From an uncultured Tateyamaria sp. (GTDB lineage: Bacteria > Pseudomonadota > Alphaproteobacteria > Rhodobacterales > Rhodobacteraceae), in contig NZ_CANNDS010000010.1 of the NCBI RefSeq assembly GCF_947503415.1, positions 1-40,163 of the forward strand: 40,163 nucleotides of DNA, in the 5' to 3' direction. How positions within the stretch are numbered: position 1 is the first letter of the stretch; each line of letters starts with the position of its first letter. Positions 33,427 through 40,163 of this stretch are shown piece after piece. The notes beneath the pieces were generated by a model, which was given only the letters and a program-made list of their open reading frames with translations, did not search any database and was not told the DNA's origin. The position numbers and the translations under genes are program-made.

Positions 33427-33475
33427 TGCAAGCTTATGAAGGGCCTTCCGAGACACCGTTTCGGGGGGCTTTTCT
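33427..33475 (+). ncRNA. Counter-transcribed RNA (incA-type) controlling repC
   Basis: A short RNA opposite to the repB-repC leader ends at a hairpin whose stem (33443-33451 with 33461-33469, two G-U pairs) is followed by TTTTCTTTTT. It would be about 45-50 nt. In known repABC plasmids this RNA lowers RepC synthesis and sets copy number and incompatibility. The ends are estimates. Confidence 0.65.
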
Positions 33476-33513
33476 TTTTCTGCGGGTCTGCTCGTTCTCT
33501 CCTTTTGCTGCTC

Positions 33514-34473
33514 TTATTGCTCCTCATCTTCCGACCGGCTGGCGGACCAGCGATCGTGAAGCTCTGCGATCAGGGTATCGGCCTGGGCATCGAGCCACTG
33601 GGCGAACCCGTCCTTGTCCGAAATGTTCAACGTCACACCCTTGCGACTGGGGCGAATGTCGCCCAGCACGGTGCCGCCCGAATTGCGCAATGCGCGGGGG
33701 GGCTGCTTGTCAGCCGTCGCCTTGGCGCTTGGGGCCTTGGCGCGGGCAAAGATCGCCTCGAACCGGTTGTCCGACGTCATGGTGCTGGCGTCCGGCGTAT
33801 CAAGGAAGGCAAAGGCGCGGTTGCGCGCGCCCTTGGCGTCGAACAGCTTGACCAGCGCCAACCAGCGGTCGCGCCCAATGCTCGGCGCGGGGCCGATCTT
33901 GCGCAGGACATCCAGTGGCACCGCCTGCCCCACCTTGAGCATCCGGCTTACCATGGGTTGGTCGATCGACAGCGCCGCCGCGATGGTGTCGCGGTCATAG
34001 CCTTCAGCCTCAAGCTGCGCGGCGAAACTGGCCTTTTCGACAAAGCTCAGATCCCGCCGTGCCGTGTTTTCCTGACCCTGCGCCATGATCAGCTCGTCAT
34101 CGGAAAGCTGACGCACCATCGCCTTGACCGGCTGGCCCAGTTCCTTGAGCGCGCGCAGACGGCGGCGGCCATAGACAATCTCGAACCGGCCACGCTTGGT
34201 CGCATGCGGGCGCAACAGCACCGGCACTTGCTGGCCATAGGTTTTCAGGCTGTCCATGAGCGCGGTGTGATCCGCATGGTCATGCCCCAACCGATCCTCG
34301 ACACCGGCGTCGTCGATCTGGGTGGCGTCAATCTCTTGCACCGCGTTTTCCTGCAGCTTCGACAGCGAGGATTGCAGCGCACCCACGGCACCGCGCGGGG
34401 CAGGGGCCTTGGGGCGTTTCGTGTCACCCGTGGTTGGGGGCAGGGCGGTGCTCAATACGTTTTTGCGGACCAT
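33514..34473 (-). CDS. repB: Partition protein RepB (ParB family)
   Basis: A 319-residue ParB-type protein. The N-terminal ParB domain contains GRRRLRALKEL (a GxxRxxA CTP-binding motif) and MAQGQENTARRDLS. A helix-turn-helix follows (TIAAALSIDQPMVSRMLKVG), and the C-terminal part probably dimerises. RepB binds parS sites and works with RepA in plasmid segregation. It starts 1 bp after the repA stop, with a GGAG site inside repA. Confidence 0.94.
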   Translation of the reverse strand: MVRKNVLSTALPPTTGDTKRPKAPAPRGAVGALQSSLSKLQENAVQEIDATQIDDAGVEDRLGHDHADHTALMDSLKTYGQQVPVLLRPHATKRGRFEIVYGRRRLRALKELGQPVKAMVRQLSDDELIMAQGQENTARRDLSFVEKASFAAQLEAEGYDRDTIAAALSIDQPMVSRMLKVGQAVPLDVLRKIGPAPSIGRDRWLALVKLFDAKGARNRAFAFLDTPDASTMTSDNRFEAIFARAKAPSAKATADKQPPRALRNSGGTVLGDIRPSRKGVTLNISDKDGFAQWLDAQADTLIAELHDRWSASRSEDEEQ

Positions 34474-34474
34474 T

Positions 34475-35689
34475 TTATCGTCTCCATGCGTGATGAAGCA
34501 GCTGCTCTATTTCATCATTCACAGCATTCAGTGACTCGAGCGCACGGTCATAGGTTTGCCGGTTGAATTGCGCCCGCTCGACCTCGTAAATCGTCTGTTG
34601 CGTCAGCCCAGCATCCGAGATGGCTGTGGATTTCAGCATCGGGGCCACCATGACCTCATCTGCAAAGAGGGTGCGCAGGAATGACACCACCTGTTGCTGT
34701 GGTCCATCATTGGGCTCGTATCGATTGATGAGAAAGCGCATGAAGTCGAACTCCATCGGCGCACCGGCCTCGGCCACAACGTCCAGCAAATCCGCGCTCA
34801 TTTGCAGGAACTGCGCCATCGACGCGACATCGAGCATGTTGGGCACAATGGTGATCATGACAGAGGTGGAAGCACAGAGTGCCGCCATCGTCAGATAGCC
34901 AAGCTGCGGCGGGCAATCGAACAGCACCACGTCGTACTGGTCCTCAACCTCGCTCAGGGCGGCGGCCATGCGGGCATAGAAGGGGGGTTGCACATTGTCG
35001 AGCAGGGCGCGCGGCGTCTCGTGTTCGAATTCCTGCAGCATCAGCCCGGCGGGGGCCAGGTCGATGCCCGGAAAAAACGTGGTCTGAATGACGGCTGACA
35101 AGGGCAGGGGGTCATCGTATCGGATCGCGTCGTACAGCGTCCCCTGTTCCAGAAAATCATACTCGGGCCGGTAGCCAAAAAGCACTGTTAGAGACGCTTG
35201 AGGGTCCACATCCACGCACAACACGCGGTAGCCCTTGAGGGCAAGCCGCTGCGCCGTGTGGATCGTGCTGGTGGTCTTGCCCGACCCGCCCTTGAAGTTA
35301 AGGAACGACAGCGCTTGCAGCTTTTCGCCTTCGCGGCGGCCGGGCAGATACGCGCCCACCTTGCCGGCATCGAGGATCTGTCGCAATTCCATCAGATCGG
35401 CCGCTGCATATTGCCGCCTGCCGCCCCCGGTCATCTCGACCTCGGGTGCCTTGCCATCAAAGTGCAGTTTGCGCAGAAAGCTGGTGGAGATGCCCAGCAA
35501 CTCAGCCGCTTCACCGGCCGAAAAGCGACGCAATTCCTTGCGCGCATCGGGCGCGAAGGACGCCAGCATATGCGCATCCAGTGCCGCCCCAAGGGTATCG
35601 GCCCGCGCGCGCACGCGTTGATTGATCAATAGGGGCTCTGCCACGTCCGCCTCTGGGTCTCGTTGTAACGCTTTGTTTCGCCAAAGCAC
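34475..35689 (-). CDS. repA: Partition protein RepA (ParA-type ATPase)
   Basis: A 404-residue ParA ATPase. An N-terminal helix-turn-helix (ELLGISTSFLRKLHFDGKAP) is followed by the deviant Walker A FKGGSGKTTSTIH, the A' motif VDVDPQASLTVLFG and Walker B LFDCPPQLGYLTM. RepA drives partition and represses the repABC operon. The start is a GTG at 35689 without a clear ribosome site; a TTG about 20 codons in (LINQRVRARADTLG) is possible, since many RepA proteins begin near this motif. The replicon is complete. Confidence 0.92.
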   Translation of the reverse strand: MLWRNKALQRDPEADVAEPLLINQRVRARADTLGAALDAHMLASFAPDARKELRRFSAGEAAELLGISTSFLRKLHFDGKAPEVEMTGGGRRQYAAADLMELRQILDAGKVGAYLPGRREGEKLQALSFLNFKGGSGKTTSTIHTAQRLALKGYRVLCVDVDPQASLTVLFGYRPEYDFLEQGTLYDAIRYDDPLPLSAVIQTTFFPGIDLAPAGLMLQEFEHETPRALLDNVQPPFYARMAAALSEVEDQYDVVLFDCPPQLGYLTMAALCASTSVMITIVPNMLDVASMAQFLQMSADLLDVVAEAGAPMEFDFMRFLINRYEPNDGPQQQVVSFLRTLFADEVMVAPMLKSTAISDAGLTQQTIYEVERAQFNRQTYDRALESLNAVNDEIEQLLHHAWRR

Positions 35690-36010
35690 TGTTTAGCGTT
35701 ACTTAATCCAAACGAAACGGGCTTGTCCACAATTCTGCGCTTGTGCTGTATCAGTTGGCTACCGCTAAATGTTGTGGCAAGGTCGCGACGGGACCCTTTA
35801 AGACCGATAAGCCTTTGAAAAATAACGATCAGTCAGCGGACGCCCTTCATAGGTCGAAATCGCTTATTAGACTCTGGTTTTTGGCCGATACAGCGCCTGG
35901 ATGATCACTAAGCCCCGAATCGGGCAAGAAAAAAGGCCCGCCGCGAGGGAAGCGACGGGCCTGCTGGCGCGCGAGACTGGCATGTGACACGCGTCAGAAT
36001 GTGGATTGGG
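35690..36010. other. repA upstream region
   Basis: This 321-bp non-coding stretch carries repA control elements and the terminator of the small stress operon. A GTTTGGATTAAGTAAC inverted-type element (35699-35714, GTT-N10-AAC) just upstream of repA could be a RepA/RepB operator. TTGTCCACA (35723-35731) is one base from a DnaA box. No ORF with supporting signals was seen. Confidence 0.4.
35934..35962 (-). terminator. Terminator of the DUF7218-HVA1-PLDc_N operon
   Basis: A stem AGGCCCG / CGGGCCT (extended by a few pairs around one mismatch) is followed on the minus strand by TTTTTTC. It lies 49 bp beyond the last stop. Confidence 0.8.
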
Positions 36011-36208
36011 TCAGACGGCGGCGCGGGCGCCTCCACGTGGTCCAGCGATCAGCCATACGATAAAGCCGATCAACGGCAGGATCAGCACGAACAGAATCCA
36101 CAACACCTTGCTGCCGGTGCTGGCACCCGAGCCGACAATCGACACGATGGCCCAGATGTTCAGAATGAGAAGGATAAGACCGCCAAGGCCTGCAACTTCG
36201 ATACCCAT
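36011..36208 (-). CDS. PLDc_N domain small membrane protein
   Basis: A 65-residue protein with two hydrophobic segments (LILLILNIWAIVSIVGSG and VLWILFVLILPLIGFIVWLI) ending in AGPRGG. This is the PLDc_N plan: the cardiolipin-synthase-like N-terminal membrane hairpin without the catalytic domain. It cannot be an enzyme by itself. AAGGAGACACTCT precedes the ATG, nearly identical to the dps leader. It is third in the EcfG operon. A link with the phospholipase D at 21958 is possible but only a guess. Confidence 0.85.
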   Translation of the reverse strand: MGIEVAGLGGLILLILNIWAIVSIVGSGASTGSKVLWILFVLILPLIGFIVWLIAGPRGGARAAV

Positions 36209-36231
36209 GAGAGTGTCTCCTTGTTTACGTG

Positions 36232-36444
36232 TTATGCGGCGTCGAGTTCTGAGCCGCTTTTGAGAACGCGATCGCCGTCATCCTGTTCGATCAGGTAAGC
36301 GGGATCGTCGTCAGTGGCATTGCGGGTGACATCGGTGCCCTTGATCGTTTTGGTCACCTTGTCGGTGTAAATCTGCTTGATCGTGCCGCTCGCGGTGCCG
36401 GATCCCCAGCTCCATTCCACACTATCGCCGGTTTGGTAGCTCAT
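36232..36444 (-). CDS. HVA1/DUF2945 family small protein
   Basis: A 70-residue hydrophilic protein: GDSVEWSWGSGTASGTIKQI, then VTRNATDDDPAYLIEQDDGD and VLKSGSEL. This is the Tudor-like fold of the HVA1 (DUF2945) family, of unknown function. The ATG overlaps the stop of the upstream gene by 4 nt and has its own AAAGGAG site. It is probably a cytoplasmic stress protein. Confidence 0.88.
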   Translation of the reverse strand: MSYQTGDSVEWSWGSGTASGTIKQIYTDKVTKTIKGTDVTRNATDDDPAYLIEQDDGDRVLKSGSELDAA

Positions 36445-36713
36445 GCCGCACTCCTTTGATTGCGCAGGGCGTCGATCAGTTCGTCCTTGGTCATGTCCGA
36501 CCGACCCTCGACCTCAAGTTCTTGCGCCCGGTCATAGAGCGCGTCTTTGGTCCACTCTTCGTAAGGGCTGGCCTTGCCGCCCTTTGTCGAGGGGTCCATG
36601 TCATCGTTGGCCTGCGCATTGGCAATGCGGGCGGCGGACTGCTTGGAATACCCATCTTCGCGCAACGCGTCGTAGGTGTCCTCGTCCTTGATGCTGGTCC
36701 GGTCGGCGGCCAT
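36441..36713 (-). CDS. DUF7218/Rho-N-like small protein
   Basis: A 90-residue charged protein. Its N-terminus (MAADRTSIKDEDTYDALREDGYSK then SAARIANAQ) resembles stress-associated proteins, and its C-terminus (KDALYDRAQELEVEGRSDMT, then LIDAL) has the form of the SAP/Rho-N helix-loop-helix that can bind nucleic acid. First gene of a three-gene operon, 31 bp after a perfect EcfG promoter, with a GGAGAG ribosome site. The family assignment is from memory and moderate. Confidence 0.7.
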   Translation of the reverse strand: MAADRTSIKDEDTYDALREDGYSKQSAARIANAQANDDMDPSTKGGKASPYEEWTKDALYDRAQELEVEGRSDMTKDELIDALRNQRSAA

Positions 36714-36744
36714 CGAACTCTCCGTCGTCTAATTACGGTCTGTT

Positions 36745-36769
36745 AACGTGTCACCGGATCAATGGTTCC
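36745..36769 (-). promoter_or_regulatory. EcfG promoter, perfect, N16, for the small stress operon
   Basis: GGAAC (36769-36765), 16 bases, CGTT (36748-36745) on the minus strand, just 4 bp beyond the trkA stop. Confidence 0.87.
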
Positions 36770-36773
36770 AGCG

Positions 36774-37421
36774 TCAGTGGGAAAAGCAGCCCTCCAACGC
36801 GCTTACGTCATCTGCCGCCACCACAAACAGCACATGCATGCCTGGCGTCAGAGTGGCGTCGGGGGTGGGAAGCTGTTCATCGTCGCCGTCGATCACCGCC
36901 ACCGCACGGGCGCTGTCGGGGATGGCGATATCGTTCAGCGTTTGGTTGGTCATCGCCTCCGGCACTTCCACGCGTTTGAGGCGCAAAGCGCCGGACAGGT
37001 TCAGCTCTTCTGTCACTTCGGTGTCTTCTTCCAATGCGCGGCACAGCGACCGCGCAACCGTCGCATGGGGCGTGATCGTATCGTCGAGGCCCAGCTCTGC
37101 ACACACCTCCAGCAATTCGGGCGAGATGATCTGCGGGATCACGCGGCTATACCCAACCGAGCGGGCCACAAGCGCCGTGAGAATGTTGTCGTCGGAGGCG
37201 TTGGTCAGTGCAATCAGCACGTCCTTGTCGCTGCCATACGCCTCTCGCAACAGCGAGGGTGACGATCCGTCCCCTTCGATCATGCCGCAATCCAACTGCT
37301 CGCTCAGCCGTTCCAGCTTGGCCCGGTCCTGATCGATCAGAACGACCTCGTGTCCCTTGTCGATCATCTGTTCCGCCGTGGCGACGCCGAATTTGGAGCC
37401 GCCGACAATCACGATCCGCAT
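36774..37421 (-). CDS. trkA: TrkA/KtrA-type potassium channel regulatory subunit
   Basis: A 215-residue protein with one RCK unit: RCK_N Rossmann domain (MRIVIVGGSKFGVATAEQMI then VVLIDQD and GDGSSPSLL) and an RCK_C domain (about 135-210). Classic TrkA has two such units (about 450 aa), so this is the KtrA/KtrC-sized form. It binds nucleotides and gates TrkH/KtrB. It follows trkH by 3 bp. Confidence 0.88.
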   Translation of the reverse strand: MRIVIVGGSKFGVATAEQMIDKGHEVVLIDQDRAKLERLSEQLDCGMIEGDGSSPSLLREAYGSDKDVLIALTNASDDNILTALVARSVGYSRVIPQIISPELLEVCAELGLDDTITPHATVARSLCRALEEDTEVTEELNLSGALRLKRVEVPEAMTNQTLNDIAIPDSARAVAVIDGDDEQLPTPDATLTPGMHVLFVVAADDVSALEGCFSH

Positions 37422-37424
37422 GGA

Positions 37425-38885
37425 TTATCCTTTCGTGGACAGGCGGCCCATCCACGTTCCCGGCAGGAACAGGACAATGACCGCGATGAATTCAAGCCGC
37501 CCCAGCCACATGGCAAAGGCCAGCACAAGCTGGGCGCTGTCGGGCAGGTCAGGGCCGATCACACCCGTCGACAGGCCCACCGTGGACAGCGCAGAAACAG
37601 TGTCGAACAAGGCGGGAAGGGCGGGAAATCCAAGGGACAGCAGGATCATCCAGACCGCCCCGACGCTGAGGATGTAGAGGATGATCAAGCCCAGGAGGGC
37701 CACCAGAAACGTGTCCTTGATCGTAGCACCCTGGTAGCGCAGCGGGCTGATCGCGCGCTCGGGCAGGCGGGGCAGGGTCAGGGCGTGGCGCGTGGCACGG
37801 GCGGTGATGCCCAGACGCGACAGCTTGAGCCCCCCGGCGGTAGAGCCGCGGTCCCCGCCCACCACCATCGCAAGGATAAACACGGCCAGCAGGGCAGTGG
37901 TCACAGGCATGGACCCGGTTGCATAACCCGCTGTTGTCAGGGCGCTGATCAGGTTCAGCAGGGTGGGCACGTAGGTGTCGGTTGTGTCCGTCACGGCCAT
38001 CACGGCGGCCAGTGCGACCGCGCACGCCAGCGTCGCAAGACCGACCCGGCGCACGGACTCCGACCGCCAGATCGGCGTGCCGTTGCGCCGTAGGGTTTGT
38101 GTGAAGGCCAGCAGCGACACGGCCCCGGCGAGGCAGGCCAGAATCACGACACCCTGTGCAAAGGGGGTGTAGCTGCCCAGACTGTCCGAGCGTGGCGCAA
38201 ACCCGCCCGTCGAAATCGCGGACAGGGCAAGGACAAAACCCTCCGGCCCGTCCTGCACTGCCAGCGCAATGGCGAGCGCGAACCCAATCGTCAGCAGTGC
38301 ATAGGCCCCCAGCAACTCGCGGGCCTGACTGCGCGCGGACTGGATGCGATTGCGATCATCAATTCCGGCCTTTCCGATGGTGCGCGCGGCGGGACCGGGG
38401 CCAAGCACAAGGGCCAGCACGGCCGTGGCCATCGCCAGCCCGCCGCACCACTGCATCCACGACCGCAGTACATGCGCGGCAAAGGGCCAACTGTCGGGAT
38501 CGGGTGCCACGGACAGGCCAGTGGTTGTGATCGCGCTCATCCCCTCGAACAGGGCGCTGGCGGGACCGAGGCCCAGCACCATGAATGCCGGGATCGACAA
38601 CAGTGCCGCCAGCAGAAACAGCAATGCTATGGAGGCCATCGCCTCCACCCCGCGCAAATCGTCGGGCAGGGGCTGGCGCCATGTGGAAAGCCAGACGATG
38701 AGGCCCAGCAGGATAGGGGCGCACAGGGCAAGGGCCAGATCCATCTGCCCTTCTGCCAGCGCCCAGATCAGCGGGGGGCCGAACAGCAGCGCGGCCAGCG
38801 CGCCATGTTTCGCCATGACGAGCGCCAGTGCACCGGGTCGGGCGCGCTGCATCAGGGTATCGGCACCATTGCCGGCGCTTTGCAT
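37425..38885 (-). CDS. trkH: TrkH family potassium uptake protein
   Basis: A 486-residue membrane protein with about ten segments and the four pore-loop repeats ending in Gly motifs (MSAITTTGLSVA; LSAISTGGFAPR; ISALTTAGYATG; VSALSTVGLSTG), the selectivity filter plan of TrkH/KtrB. It imports K+ together with the TrkA-like regulator encoded next to it. It starts 12 bp after the mscS stop. K+ uptake is the first response to osmotic upshift, so it matches MscS and Mrp in theme. Confidence 0.92.
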   Translation of the reverse strand: MQSAGNGADTLMQRARPGALALVMAKHGALAALLFGPPLIWALAEGQMDLALALCAPILLGLIVWLSTWRQPLPDDLRGVEAMASIALLFLLAALLSIPAFMVLGLGPASALFEGMSAITTTGLSVAPDPDSWPFAAHVLRSWMQWCGGLAMATAVLALVLGPGPAARTIGKAGIDDRNRIQSARSQARELLGAYALLTIGFALAIALAVQDGPEGFVLALSAISTGGFAPRSDSLGSYTPFAQGVVILACLAGAVSLLAFTQTLRRNGTPIWRSESVRRVGLATLACAVALAAVMAVTDTTDTYVPTLLNLISALTTAGYATGSMPVTTALLAVFILAMVVGGDRGSTAGGLKLSRLGITARATRHALTLPRLPERAISPLRYQGATIKDTFLVALLGLIILYILSVGAVWMILLSLGFPALPALFDTVSALSTVGLSTGVIGPDLPDSAQLVLAFAMWLGRLEFIAVIVLFLPGTWMGRLSTKG

Positions 38886-38897
38886 CCGCGCGGCGGC

Positions 38898-39797
38898 CTA
38901 TTCTGCGGCGTCTGACACGGCGCGTACAGGCAGGGGCCCATTCACCGTGAGAGTGCGGTAGGGGAAGGGAATTTCGATCTCCGCATCGTCGAGCGCGCGT
39001 TTGATCGCGGCCACAACCTTGTCCCGGCTGGCGCGAATGTCGACCGGGGCGGACCCGGTCCACCACGTCACTTCAAAGTCGATGGAGCTTGCGCCGAAGG
39101 ACTTTGCAAAGACCTGAATGTCGCGCACGTCATCGCGGACCATGTCGACGTCGCGCACAGCATCGGCGATGACGCCGCGGGCATTGTCGACATCTTCGCC
39201 ATAGGCCACGCCCACCATGATCGCGGTGCGCCGAAACGCCTTGTCGGTGCGCACGGTGACTGCGTTGTGGAACAGCTGGGCGTTGGGAACGACCACAAGC
39301 TGACCATCGGTTTGCCGGATGTGCGTGTCGCGGATAGTGATCGCCTCGACCTGCCCTTCGGCCCCGTCGCATTCCACGTGATCGTCGATCTGGAACGGTT
39401 CACGCAGCAGGATCAGGATGCCCGCAAGGAAGTTCTCGAACGTGTCCTTGAAGGCAAACCCGATGGCGACGGACCCAAGGCCAAGCGTCGTCAGCGCCCG
39501 TCCGGGCGTGATGGTCGGAAAGACGATGGTCAGCGCGATCAGCGACCCGGTCAGCCACAGGGCGGTGCCCACAAGCAGGCGCAAAACGTCAATGAGGTTG
39601 CGGCGCAGATAGGTCTTGTGGCCGATCCGGCGGATCAGCGATTTCAGACCCCATGACACAAACCATGTGACCAGCAGGACCAAGATGGCGAACCCGACGC
39701 GGGGCAGGGCGGCGATCCCCGCCTCGACCCAACCGGACAGTTGCGAGACAAGCGGGCCGGTGATCGTGTCGGGGGTGATCTGTTCAAGCATTTCCAT
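38898..39797 (-). CDS. Small-conductance mechanosensitive channel (MscS family)
   Basis: A 299-residue protein from the ATG at 39797 (the frame runs to 39833 without a better start). It has three membrane segments, then the pore-lining helix LTTLGLGSVAIGFAFKDTFE and FLAGILILLREPFQIDD, the MscS hallmark, then a beta domain and a C-terminal alpha/beta domain. It opens on membrane stretch to release solutes after osmotic downshift. It forms an apparent mscS-trkH-trkA unit. A GGAAC element upstream is too close to be its promoter. Confidence 0.92.
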   Translation of the reverse strand: MEMLEQITPDTITGPLVSQLSGWVEAGIAALPRVGFAILVLLVTWFVSWGLKSLIRRIGHKTYLRRNLIDVLRLLVGTALWLTGSLIALTIVFPTITPGRALTTLGLGSVAIGFAFKDTFENFLAGILILLREPFQIDDHVECDGAEGQVEAITIRDTHIRQTDGQLVVVPNAQLFHNAVTVRTDKAFRRTAIMVGVAYGEDVDNARGVIADAVRDVDMVRDDVRDIQVFAKSFGASSIDFEVTWWTGSAPVDIRASRDKVVAAIKRALDDAEIEIPFPYRTLTVNGPLPVRAVSDAAE

Positions 39798-39841
39798 GAT
39801 TACCGAACCCCGCGACCGCCGTGATGGTTCCAACGCCCAAG

Positions 39842-39866
39842 GGAACTATCGCGCAGGTCGCGCGTT
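39842..39866 (+). promoter_or_regulatory. EcfG promoter, perfect, N16, for the FNT gene
   Basis: GGAAC (39842-39846), 16 bases, CGTT (39863-39866), 32 bp before the ATG at 39899. Confidence 0.86.
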
Positions 39867-39898
39867 TGACACGGAACATGTAATAGCCGGAGACATAT

Positions 39899-40163
39899 AT
39901 GTCTGTCCCTACCACCGACCTGCACAAAGACGACCTGATCGATCACGAGAAGGAGAATGAGGCGGTCGAGGATGTGGCGGTGCTCTCGCCCAAGCTGATC
40001 TTTGAATCCATTCGCCGCAATGGCGAGGAAGAATTGCTGCGCCCCAACCGGGCGCTTTTGTTCTCTGGCATCGCTGCGGGCATCCTGATCTCGTTCTCGG
40101 TGCTGGGCGAGGCGCTGTTGCGCGCGTGGCTGCCCGATGCGGAATGGCGTTATATCGTCGAGA
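39899..40163 (+). CDS. Formate/nitrite transporter (FNT) family protein, N-terminal part
   Basis: The start of the gene continued at position 1. ATG at 39899 with CCGGAG six bases upstream. The first about 50 residues are charged and cytoplasmic (MSVPTTDLHKDDLIDHEKE), then the first membrane segment begins (ALLFSGIAAGILISFSVLG). Together with 1-658 it makes about 281 residues. The junction is only a consequence of opening a circle, not a broken gene. Confidence 0.88.
   Translation, partial: MSVPTTDLHKDDLIDHEKENEAVEDVAVLSPKLIFESIRRNGEEELLRPNRALLFSGIAAGILISFSVLGEALLRAWLPDAEWRYIVE
40087..40163. repeat. Terminal direct repeat, right copy (circular overlap)
   Basis: Identical to 1-77. It shows that the molecule is circular and that these 77 bases should be counted once. 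Confidence 0.95.

Noticed and set aside
39806..39831. GGAAC-N17-GGTT upstream of mscS on the minus strand
   Set aside because: The -10 has a mismatch and lies only 8 bp from the ATG, too close for the spacing seen at the other sites.
1..40163. CRISPR arrays, tRNA or rRNA genes, insertion sequences
   Set aside because: No regular repeat-spacer pattern, no cloverleaf or rRNA-like sequence and no transposase were seen on either strand.

Overview
The window is a complete circular replicon that was opened inside a gene. Its last 77 bases (40087-40163) repeat its first 77 (1-77), and the formate/nitrite transporter gene that begins at 39899 continues in frame at position 1. Joined there, the circle is 40,086 bp. 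A repABC module (repA, repB, repC, with a candidate counter-transcribed RNA between repB and repC) makes it a repABC plasmid of an alphaproteobacterium. The gene families and GC-rich codon use fit Rhodobacterales (roseobacter group). That host call is inference, since no rRNA or other marker is present. No relaxase, type IV secretion gene, transposase or phage gene was seen.

The centre of the plasmid (about 21.7-27.4 kb) holds a full general stress response (GSR) module: phyR (anti-anti-sigma response regulator), divergent from an operon nepR (anti-sigma) - ecfG (sigma factor) - HisKA_2-type membrane sensor kinase - phospholipase D. The most striking feature is outside that module. Nine sites with a perfect EcfG-type promoter (GGAAC, 16 or 17 bases, CGTT) lie around the circle. 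Each is correctly oriented and about 30-56 bp upstream of a start codon. They precede two tiny membrane proteins, topoisomerase IB, a four-gene envelope operon, csbD, dps, DUF1328, DUF883, a DUF7218-HVA1-PLDc_N operon and the FNT transporter. Two further near-matches face each other between phyR and nepR. Simple base arithmetic predicts about 0.6 such sites by chance in a sequence this size. The plasmid therefore looks like a self-contained, replicating general stress regulon: sensor, partner-switch, sigma factor and targets.

Layout. 0-1.1 kb: FNT 3' part and two small membrane proteins. 1.3-4.6 kb: MATE exporter, topoisomerase IB, Xre-RES toxin-antitoxin pair. 4.7-7.4 kb: EcfG-driven envelope operon. 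7.5-14.4 kb: Pit phosphate carrier, ugpBAEC glycerol-3-phosphate ABC transporter, AraC regulator. 14.7-15.4 kb: MOSC protein. 15.5-21.4 kb: six-gene Mrp Na+/H+ antiporter. 21.7-26.8 kb: csbD, phospholipase D and the GSR core. 26.9-30.7 kb: dps, a thiamine-diphosphate enzyme, gdhA, DUF1328. 30.8-32.3 kb: DUF883, a degenerate receiver, a Crp/Fnr regulator. 32.3-35.7 kb: repCBA. 36.0-36.7 kb: small stress operon. 36.8-39.8 kb: trkA, trkH and mscS. 39.9 kb onward: start of the FNT gene.

The cargo fits together as stress physiology: ion and osmotic balance (Mrp, TrkH/TrkA, MscS), DNA protection (Dps, topoisomerase IB), envelope remodelling (phospholipase D, DUF883, DUF3618, holin-like, AI-2E-like proteins), phosphate supply (Pit, Ugp) and nitrogen or carbon overflow (GdhA, acetolactate-synthase-like enzyme). 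Plasmid upkeep is by RepABC and probably the RES toxin-antitoxin pair.
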